A DNA stretch of 5,919 nt from Gammaproteobacteria bacterium CG22_combo_CG10-13_8_21_14_all_40_8. GTDB taxonomy: Bacteria > Pseudomonadota > Gammaproteobacteria > Enterobacterales > GCA-002770795. The notes under the pieces are model-generated. The model saw only the letters and a program-made list of their open reading frames with translations. It made no database searches and was not told where the DNA came from. The stretch spans positions 1 to 5,919 of the forward strand of contig PCTP01000269.1 in NCBI GenBank assembly GCA_002770795.1. The letters run 5' to 3'. Positions 1 to 4,437 of this stretch are shown here, piece by piece. How positions within the stretch are numbered: position 1 is the first letter of the stretch; every line of letters starts with the position of its first letter. The position numbers and the translations under genes are program-made.

Positions 1-81
1 TTCCGCCAGCTTATTTCCAAGGATTATTTTCAGCGCAGTCAACTCTCGCAGACTTCTTTTTATCGCATGGTTAACAATTCA

Positions 82-149
82 TTGGGACACCCATTTCTTT
101 TTTTTGACAATCTGGGGTATGTTGTCAAAAAAAGGAATGGGTGTCCCAA
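82..149. repeat. Long imperfect palindrome, REP/MITE-like
   Basis: The left arm (82-110) begins TTGGGACACCCATT and ends TTTTTTTGACAA. The right arm (122-149) is its reverse complement apart from one single-base gap and one mismatch. The loop is 11 bases (111-121). Transcribed from either strand this would fold into a stem of about 28 pairs. The stem has T-runs inside its arm but no U-tract after it, so it does not look like an intrinsic terminator. The GGGTGTCCC core resembles palindromic REP sequences associated with RAYT (REP-associated tyrosine, IS200-like) transposases in marine gammaproteobacteria. That family link is from memory of such motifs; no transposase gene is visible here. It could instead be the remnant of a small non-autonomous element. 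Confidence 0.75.
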
Positions 150-178
150 GATGCTCCTGGTGTCCCAATATGCTCCTG
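141..178. repeat. Two-copy 19-bp tandem repeat sharing the palindrome core
   Basis: Unit one (141-159) reads GTGTCCCAAGATGCTCCTG. Unit two (160-178) is identical except for T instead of G at its tenth base. The first unit overlaps the right arm of the palindrome, so the GTGTCCCAA core occurs twice on this strand and once inverted at the left arm. The arrangement (palindrome plus an adjoining direct copy of the core with a conserved tail) suggests a compound REP element or an insertion-linked duplication rather than random sequence. Confidence 0.75.
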
Positions 179-201
179 TTTTGTTTTTAACAGGGGGTTT
201 T
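173..201 (+). terminator. Weak terminator-like hairpin
   Basis: CTCCTGTT (173-180) can pair with AACAGGGG (189-196), giving eight pairs including one G-U, around an eight-base T-rich loop. One G and then four T follow (197-201). It could end a transcript entering from the left edge. The stem is short, the T-tract is minimal, and the left arm lies mostly inside the tandem repeat, so this may simply be part of the REP-like element. Confidence 0.25.
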
Positions 202-413
202 ATGTGATTCTGTAGCGCAACCAGAGAGCACTACAATGAGTAGTAATACAATATCGAATAGCTTCATTTACCCATTTCTTCGTCTAATTCCATATTAGGG
301 GATGACATTATTTAACAATACCTATTTGCAGCATTACCCTTTTATTGTTAGCCAATCACAAAACCTCTCAAGCGTTTTATACTCGCTCCACCTCAAAATT
401 CATGATGAAGACC

Positions 414-1004
414 TTAAACTTTTTTAGGTACATGCAATGAATCCGAGAATCGAGGTCGTTCTTGTTGTTCCATAATAAGAGGTTGAACCTCCCTTAATGA
501 TGACTTTGCTCTTTCCCCCAGTTTCACATACTCCTCAGTTCCTTGTTTTTTCCATAAAATTTCTTCATCCGATACCGATTTAATGCGTTTAGCTGGTATA
601 CCCATGAGTAGGCTTCTGGGCTCACAAATAAAACCTGATTTGACGAAGGAACTGGCTGCTACGATGGATTCAGTCCCAATCTTTGCATCGTCCATCACGA
701 CTGCATTCATTCCAATAAGGGAGTTTTCGCCAATAAAACAACCATGCAACACGGCACAATGCCCTATATGACTATAGGGTTCTAATATGCAGTCCTTGTC
801 TGGGAAGCTATGTAACACACAACAATCTTGTATATTACTATGATGTCCGACGACAATACGGCCAAAATCGCCCCTTAAAACTGCATTAGGACCTATATAG
901 CAATTCTCTTCAATGATAACATCGCCTATAATCTCTGCGCTGGGATGAATAAAGGTATTCTGTTTAACCACAGGAATGAAATCATCAATGGCATAGATAG
1001 GCAT
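414..1004 (-). CDS. paaY: PaaY, hexapeptide-repeat thioesterase of phenylacetate degradation
   Basis: This 196-residue protein has the same length as E. coli PaaY and matches it closely throughout (MPIYAIDDFIPVV start, GPNAVLRGDFGRIVV around 38-52, HIGHCAVLHGC at 79-89, WKKQGTEEY at 151-159). It folds as a left-handed beta-helix of hexapeptide repeats (roughly residues 15-125) with a C-terminal helical tail, related to gamma carbonic anhydrases. The three expected zinc ligands are visible as H65, H82 and H87. Family knowledge: PaaY hydrolyses the CoA thioester of ring-hydroxylated or dead-end intermediates of the phenylacetyl-CoA pathway, releasing trapped CoA in the cytoplasm. The start is fixed by a GGAG ribosome site six bases upstream of the ATG (on plus, CTCC near 1011-1014) and by the conserved MPIY opening. 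It is transcribed divergently from paaG across an 84-bp spacer. A CaiE-type or generic gamma-carbonic-anhydrase assignment is less likely given the PaaY-like tail. Confidence 0.93.
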   Translation of the reverse strand: MPIYAIDDFIPVVKQNTFIHPSAEIIGDVIIEENCYIGPNAVLRGDFGRIVVGHHSNIQDCCVLHSFPDKDCILEPYSHIGHCAVLHGCFIGENSLIGMNAVVMDDAKIGTESIVAASSFVKSGFICEPRSLLMGIPAKRIKSVSDEEILWKKQGTEEYVKLGERAKSSLREVQPLIMEQQERPRFSDSLHVPKKV

Positions 1005-1033
1005 AAAAGTCTCCAGCTAATTCAATTCAAAAT

Positions 1034-1061
1034 CTAACATCAAAGATAATCAACATGTTAG
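1034..1061. promoter_or_regulatory. Inverted repeat between paaY and paaG, candidate operator
   Basis: CTAACAT (1034-1040) is repeated in inverted form as ATGTTAG (1055-1061) with 14 bases between, a centre-to-centre distance of 21 bases or about two helical turns. The right arm also overlaps a perfect AACATGTT palindrome (1052-1059). Both candidate -10 boxes (plus and minus) lie between the arms, a position suited to a repressor controlling both divergent genes. Phenylacetate genes are commonly repressed by PaaX (GntR-like) or PaaR (TetR-like) and induced by phenylacetyl-CoA. Which regulator, if any, binds here is not shown by the sequence, and seven-base arms can occur by chance. Confidence 0.4.
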
Positions 1062-1071
1062 GCTAGCTCAA
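1043..1071 (-). promoter_or_regulatory. Candidate sigma-70 promoter for paaY
   Basis: On the minus strand, TTGAGC (plus 1066-1071) stands 17 bases upstream of TATCTT (plus 1043-1048). Each box matches four of six consensus bases, and the spacing is ideal. Transcription would start about 30 bases upstream of the paaY ATG, leaving a short leader that includes the GGAG ribosome site. It overlaps the inverted repeat, so a bound regulator could block it. Confidence 0.4.
1045..1050 (+). promoter_or_regulatory. Candidate -10 box for paaG
   Basis: GATAAT matches five of six -10 consensus bases and lies 38 bases before the paaG ATG. No good -35 is present at the usual distance (TTCAAT at 1021-1026, 18-base spacer, is the best at three of six), so activation or a weak promoter would be expected. 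It overlaps the minus-strand -10 box for paaY, so the two divergent promoters would compete for polymerase. Confidence 0.3.
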
Positions 1072-1088
1072 TTATAAGAGGAATCTGT

Positions 1089-1877
1089 ATGTACAACCAT
1101 ATCATTCTAGAAAAAAATCAAGGCGTTGCCACGATTACTTTAAATCGCCCAGATAGAATGAATAGTTTTATCGTCGACATGCATCAAGAGTTACAACAAG
1201 CCTTGGATATGATTGCAAGCGATAATGAAACACGTTGTTTGGTACTCACAGGCTCAGGACGAGGCTTTTGTGCAGGTCAAGATCTCAATGATCGTGCGGT
1301 GACAGCGGATGATCAAGCGCCGGATTTAGGTTTGTCCGTGGAGCGCTTTTATAATCCTTTAATTAGACGCTTAACCAGTTTTCCAATGCCGATAATTTGT
1401 GCCATGAATGGCGTAGCCGCTGGCGCCGGAGCCAGTGTGGTCATGGCTTGTGATATTGTCATTGCCGCTCGTTCTTCTTGTTTCATTTTGTCTTTTGCTA
1501 AAGTAGGATTGGTGCCAGATTCTGGTTGTTCATGGCACTTTGCCAGAGCACTTGGCCTACCCAGAGCGAAAGCTTTAGCCATGTTAGGCAACAAACTTGG
1601 TGCCGAACAAGCGGAACAATGGGGATTAATTTATCAGGTAGTGGATGATGAAAACCTGATGACAGAAGCCACTAAGCTCAGCCAACATTTGGCAACTCAA
1701 CCCACAGAAGCCTTGGCTAGAATTAAAACCTTAGTGCATAGTGCATTTGATTACAGTTTACCTGAGCAACTAGAAAGAGAACGAGCTGCTATGCAACACT
1801 TGGGTAAAAGTCATGATTATCGAGAAGGTGTAGCCTCTTTTCTAGAGAAACGTGCGCCCAATTTTAAAGGTTGTTAA
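1089..1877 (+). CDS. paaG: PaaG, 1,2-epoxyphenylacetyl-CoA isomerase
   Basis: This 262-residue crotonase-family enzyme has the same length as E. coli PaaG and is alignable end to end. It carries TGSGRGFCAGQDLNDR (54-69), APDLG.SVERFYNPL.RRL (77-95), NGVAAGAGA (107-115) and DYREGVASFLEKR (243-255). The oxyanion hole is expected from the AGQDL and NGVAAGAG segments, and D144 in LVPDSG occupies the catalytic acid position. Family knowledge: it isomerises ring-1,2-epoxyphenylacetyl-CoA to the oxepin-CoA and also shifts the double bond of dehydroadipyl-CoA later in the pathway. The E. coli DCGGTW is DSGCSW here, so the second glycine is replaced; other PaaG proteins also vary at this position, so activity is probably intact. 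The start is supported by an AGAGGA ribosome site (about 1077-1082) and the family length. It is divergent from paaY, and rluE follows after 29 bases. Confidence 0.95.
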   Translation: MYNHIILEKNQGVATITLNRPDRMNSFIVDMHQELQQALDMIASDNETRCLVLTGSGRGFCAGQDLNDRAVTADDQAPDLGLSVERFYNPLIRRLTSFPMPIICAMNGVAAGAGASVVMACDIVIAARSSCFILSFAKVGLVPDSGCSWHFARALGLPRAKALAMLGNKLGAEQAEQWGLIYQVVDDENLMTEATKLSQHLATQPTEALARIKTLVHSAFDYSLPEQLERERAAMQHLGKSHDYREGVASFLEKRAPNFKGC

Positions 1878-1892
1878 GTTATTGTTAAGTTA
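1871..1892 (+). repeat. Perfect 11-bp tandem repeat over the paaG stop codon
   Basis: TTGTTAAGTTA occurs at 1871-1881 and again directly at 1882-1892. The first copy contains the paaG TAA (1875-1877), and the second places another TAA (1886-1888) in the rluE reading frame just upstream of its ATG. It looks like a recent replication-slippage duplication in the short paaG-rluE gap. It contains no hairpin or terminator. Confidence 0.8.
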
Positions 1893-1906
1893 TAAAAGTT
1901 GCGATC

Positions 1907-2452
1907 ATGTCTAAATTAATTCTTTTTAACAAACCATTTCAAGTGCTCAGTCAATTTACTGATGCAACTGGGCGCAAAACCCTTGCGGATTATGTCCCAG
2001 TAAAAGGCGTTTATCCTTGCGGTAGACTGGATCGCGATAGCGAGGGTCTCCTGTTATTAACAGATGACGGTAAATTACAACATCATTTCAGTAATCCAGT
2101 CGCTAAGGTTGAGAAAACCTACTGGGTTCAAGTTGAGGGCATTCCAGAAGAGTCACATTTGCAGCAATTTAGGAAAGGTTTGCTGCTGAAAGATGGCCTA
2201 ACCTTACCCGCCAAAGTACAACGCATCGATCCTCAAAGTCTTTGGGAGCGAATACCGTCTATCCGTGTCAGGCAAAGTATTCCTGATACTTGGTTAGAGG
2301 TTAAAATCAAAGAGGGGAAAAACCGACAGGTTCGCAGGATGACAGCGGCTATGGGTTTTCCAACCTTACGTTTAGTTCGGGTTGCCATTGGCGAGCATCG
2401 ACTGGAACAACTGAAACCCGGTGAATGGATAGAAAAGCATTGTGAGTGCTGA
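1907..2452 (+). CDS. rluE: RluE, 23S rRNA pseudouridine synthase (U2457)
   Basis: The protein has 181 residues, a compact form lacking the N-terminal extension of E. coli RluE (about 217 residues). It opens with LILFNKPFQVLSQFTD (4-19) and carries the RsuA/RluB/RluE/RluF catalytic motif GRLDRDSEGLLLLT (39-52), with D42 as the nucleophilic aspartate. KTYWVQVEG (70-78), the RluE-type LWERIPSIRVR (112-122) and EGKNRQVRRMTAAMG (136-150) follow. There is no separate S4 domain. Family knowledge: it isomerises uridine 2457 of 23S rRNA (E. coli numbering) near the peptidyl-transferase centre during large-subunit assembly. An in-frame TAA at 1886-1888 rules out a longer protein from an upstream ATG. 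The ribosome site is poor (AAAAG about 8 bases upstream), which may mean coupling to paaG 29 bases before. mnmA follows after 60 bases; E. coli has nudJ in between. Confidence 0.93.
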   Translation: MSKLILFNKPFQVLSQFTDATGRKTLADYVPVKGVYPCGRLDRDSEGLLLLTDDGKLQHHFSNPVAKVEKTYWVQVEGIPEESHLQQFRKGLLLKDGLTLPAKVQRIDPQSLWERIPSIRVRQSIPDTWLEVKIKEGKNRQVRRMTAAMGFPTLRLVRVAIGEHRLEQLKPGEWIEKHCEC

Positions 2453-2512
2453 TTCTCCCTCTCCTCTCAATATGATATGATCATCCAATAATGATTTTAA
2501 TGAAAGCTCATC
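2453..2512 (+). promoter_or_regulatory. rluE-mnmA spacer with possible -10 boxes
   Basis: Two overlapping TATGAT hexamers (2471-2476 and 2476-2481), each five of six to the -10 consensus, precede mnmA by about 35 bases. No good -35 was found at 16-18 bases. A palindrome ATGATCAT (2477-2484) overlaps them. GAAAG (2502-2506) six bases before the mnmA ATG is the only ribosome-site candidate. No terminator follows rluE, so read-through from rluE into mnmA is equally likely. Confidence 0.25.
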
Positions 2513-3637
2513 ATGAACAGTAATAAGACTAAACGCGTTATCGTTGGCATGTCCGGTGGTGTTGATTCATCTGTCAGTGCACATATATTAATGCAACAAG
2601 GCTATCAGGTTGAAGGTCTTTTCATGAAAAACTGGGAAGAAGATGACACCGATGAGTATTGTTCAGCAGCTCAGGATGTAGCAGATGCGCAAGCTGTTTG
2701 TGATAAATTGGGTATTGTGCTTCACACCATTAATTTTGCGGCAGAATATTGGGACAATGTGTTTGAATACTTTCTACAAGAATATCAATCCGGTCGAACC
2801 CCTAATCCTGACGTCATGTGCAATAAAGAGATTAAATTTAAAGCCTTTTTAGATTATGCCATTCATTTAGGGGCTGATTATATAGCGACTGGACATTATG
2901 TGCGCAGAAATGATGTGGATGGAAAGGTTCAATTGTTAAAAGGCTTAGATGGCAATAAAGACCAATCCTATTTTTTATATACCTTAAACCAAGATCAGCT
3001 TTCTCGCTCGTTGTTTCCCGTCGGTGATCTGGAAAAACCTCAGGTTCGCGCTATTGCTGAACAACTGGAGTTGATCAATGCGGATAAAAAAGACAGTACC
3101 GGCATTTGCTTTATCGGTGAAAGACGCTTTAAAGACTTCCTATCCCAATACCTCCCAGCTCAACCTGGAGCCATTGAAACAGAGGATGGCAGAGTGGTTG
3201 GTGAACACCAAGGTTTAATGTTTCATACCTTAGGACAAAGAAAAGGCTTAATGATCGGTGGTCGAGCCGATTCCGATGAAACACCTTGGTATGTGATTGA
3301 CAAGGATATGCAAAGAAATGTGCTATTAGTGGGTCAAGGCCATGACCACCCTAAGTTGTTAAGTCGGGGATTAAAAGCGTCGCAACTACATTGGGTTGCA
3401 GGTGCAGCCCCCTCTCTCAGTTTCAATTGCACGGCTAAAACTCGCTATAGACAGCAGGATGTAGAATGTCATGTCACTTTGGATGCGACACAACAACAAG
3501 CCGAGGTGAGCTTTACTCAATTACAGCGTGCTATTACACCAGGACAATCTGTTGTTTTTTATCAAGACGATCTTTGCTTGGGCGGTGCCATCATTGATGA
3601 ACGAGTTGCTGATCGCAACGATGAACCTAGCCAATAA
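2513..3637 (+). CDS. mnmA: MnmA, tRNA-specific 2-thiouridylase
   Basis: This 374-residue protein (E. coli about 368) belongs to the PP-loop ATP pyrophosphatase family. The ATP-binding loop SGGVDSSVSA is at 14-23, followed by the typical FMKNWEEDD (37-45). The first catalytic cysteine is C103 in NPDVMCNKEIKF and the second C199 in DSTGICFIGERRF; both are present at family spacing. GLDGNKDQSYFLYTL (144-158) and HTLGQRKGL (238-246) are further signatures, and the C-terminal beta-barrel runs to about residue 362. Family knowledge: using sulfur relayed by IscS and the TusABCDE chain, it adenylates and thiolates U34 at C2 in tRNA-Lys, -Glu and -Gln, improving decoding of NNA/NNG codons. The start matches the family, with a weak GAAAG site six bases upstream. 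hflD follows after 38 bases, the same neighbour as in E. coli. Confidence 0.96.
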   Translation: MNSNKTKRVIVGMSGGVDSSVSAHILMQQGYQVEGLFMKNWEEDDTDEYCSAAQDVADAQAVCDKLGIVLHTINFAAEYWDNVFEYFLQEYQSGRTPNPDVMCNKEIKFKAFLDYAIHLGADYIATGHYVRRNDVDGKVQLLKGLDGNKDQSYFLYTLNQDQLSRSLFPVGDLEKPQVRAIAEQLELINADKKDSTGICFIGERRFKDFLSQYLPAQPGAIETEDGRVVGEHQGLMFHTLGQRKGLMIGGRADSDETPWYVIDKDMQRNVLLVGQGHDHPKLLSRGLKASQLHWVAGAAPSLSFNCTAKTRYRQQDVECHVTLDATQQQAEVSFTQLQRAITPGQSVVFYQDDLCLGGAIIDERVADRNDEPSQ

Positions 3638-3675
3638 CCTCCTGTTTAATATGAAAAATCATTTAGGCGCTGAAT

Positions 3676-4293
3676 ATGACAAAAAGTAATTTCGACGATC
3701 AGATCATCGCTTTGGCTGGTTGCTGTCAAGCGGCTGGCATGGTGTATAAACTGTCTCAAAGCGGTGAGATAGAAGCTGAACTGATGACCATTGCTGTCAA
3801 TAGTGTCTTAAAACTAGAGGCTCAAAATACTTTAGAGATCTTTGGTGGCATCAAAAACCTGCAGCCCGGTTTAAGGTTATTAAAAGAGCAACTTTACCCT
3901 CAAAGTAAGAGGAACATGGATATTGGTCGCTATGTGGCTAATTTATTGAGTTTGCAAGGACAACTGATCCGCTCGGCTGAGTTAGTTAAAACAGTACAAA
4001 TGCGCTTAACACAAATTAATCGCCAAAAGTCTTTATTGGAAAGAACTGAAGCTGACCAAATCGTAGCCCTCTCAACCCTCTACCAAGAATGTATTTCAAC
4101 GCTGCCCTTAAGGATTCAAGTGACTGGTCATGCAAGGTTTTTACAAAAAGACCTCGTTCAAAAACAAGTCAGAACAGCCCTGTTTTTTGGTTTGCGTTGC
4201 GCACTCTTGTGGAACCAACTGGGCGGGAGAAAACGAGACTTTCTGTTTCGCCGTAAAGCGATGTATCAGCAAATTCAGCAGCATATTCGCTAG
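3676..4293 (+). CDS. hflD: HflD homologue, high frequency lysogenisation protein
   Basis: The protein has 205 residues (E. coli HflD 213) and is helical, with no signal peptide and no hydrophobic span long enough to cross a membrane. Matches to HflD include IALAGCCQAAGMV (10-22, E. coli LALAGICQSARLV), NTLEIFGG (51-58) and the best conserved block RIQVTGHARFLQ to LLWNQLGG (146-184). In E. coli HflD is a peripheral inner-membrane protein that binds phage lambda CII and lowers its DNA binding; its normal cellular role is unclear, and no CII-like partner is seen here. Position directly after mnmA (38 bases) is the conserved arrangement and strengthens the call. AGG at 3665-3667, eight bases before the ATG, is the likely ribosome site. 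In E. coli purB follows; here the next gene encodes EF-G after 144 bases. Another plus frame open over 4130-4426 is not coding. Confidence 0.9.
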   Translation: MTKSNFDDQIIALAGCCQAAGMVYKLSQSGEIEAELMTIAVNSVLKLEAQNTLEIFGGIKNLQPGLRLLKEQLYPQSKRNMDIGRYVANLLSLQGQLIRSAELVKTVQMRLTQINRQKSLLERTEADQIVALSTLYQECISTLPLRIQVTGHARFLQKDLVQKQVRTALFFGLRCALLWNQLGGRKRDFLFRRKAMYQQIQQHIR

Positions 4294-4370
4294 AAGAATG
4301 CTATGGTACAATCCAAGAAATAAGGTAAACCAAGAAACACCAATTTATTTCAATATTTATACGTTTTTTC
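4294..4370. other. hflD-fusA spacer, upstream part
   Basis: The stretch is AT-rich. CCAAGAAA occurs twice (4313-4320 and 4330-4337), 17 bases apart start to start. TACAAT at 4307-4312 resembles a -10 box but has no matching -35. I see no stable hairpin, so no intrinsic terminator closes the mnmA-hflD transcript here. Confidence 0.4.
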
Positions 4371-4407
4371 TTTATGATCGCAAAGAAATCGTGTATAGTC
4401 ACGCGCA
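4371..4407 (+). promoter_or_regulatory. Candidate fusA promoter with GC-rich discriminator
   Basis: TATAGT (4394-4399, five of six to the -10 consensus) lies 17 bases after TTTATG (4371-4376, three of six to -35). The seven bases after the -10 box are CACGCGC, strongly GC-rich in an AT-rich spacer, before a likely start at A4407. GC-rich discriminators are characteristic of promoters inhibited by ppGpp and DksA, such as those of rRNA, tRNA and translation factors. The leader would be about 31 bases. The -10 box and discriminator are clear in the sequence; the regulation is inferred. Confidence 0.5.
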
Positions 4408-4437
4408 AATTTGTCCCCCTAATTAATGAGTAAAGTA

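Larger units (their letters stand above)
1..413. other. Left-edge intergenic region with no convincing gene
   Basis: No recognisable protein or RNA gene is present here. At the left edge two plus frames stay open, one to a TGA at 205-207 and one to a TAA near 190. A third plus frame closes with TAA at 72-74, and one minus frame is open without a start codon. None gives a recognisable peptide, and the two long ones run through the palindrome and tandem repeat, so a gene ending inside the first 75 bases is possible but undecidable. A 20-codon ATG frame at 236-298 is probably chance. A weak AT-rich inverted repeat, TAACAATA (313-320) and TATTGTTA (343-350), lies downstream of the paaY stop but has no GC-rich stem, so it is not a good terminator. 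The palindrome and tandem repeat are listed separately. Confidence 0.6.

Noticed and set aside
82..149. Palindrome read as a rho-independent terminator
   Set aside because: The T-run is inside the stem, and no T-tract follows the right arm in plus or the left arm in minus orientation.
141..178. Tandem repeat read as a CRISPR remnant
   Set aside because: The two units are directly adjacent with no spacer, and no cas gene is visible.
1..207. Plus-strand frame open from the left edge to TGA 205-207, a possible gene 3' end
   Set aside because: The peptide is not recognisable, a second plus frame is equally open, and most of its length runs through the palindrome and tandem repeat, so it is probably chance.
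313..350. Inverted repeat TAACAATA/TATTGTTA as the paaY terminator
   Set aside because: The stem is almost all A-T with a 22-base loop and no following T-run on the minus strand.
583..771. 62-codon plus-strand frame
   Set aside because: It lies wholly antisense inside paaY, whose protein match is clear, and has no ribosome site or family likeness.
1349..1594. 81-codon minus-strand frame
   Set aside because: It is antisense to conserved paaG sequence and has no recognisable protein.
4130..4426. 98-codon plus-strand frame overlapping the hflD 3' end and spacer
   Set aside because: It is out of frame with the conserved HflD C-terminal block, low-complexity after 4293, and has no ribosome site.
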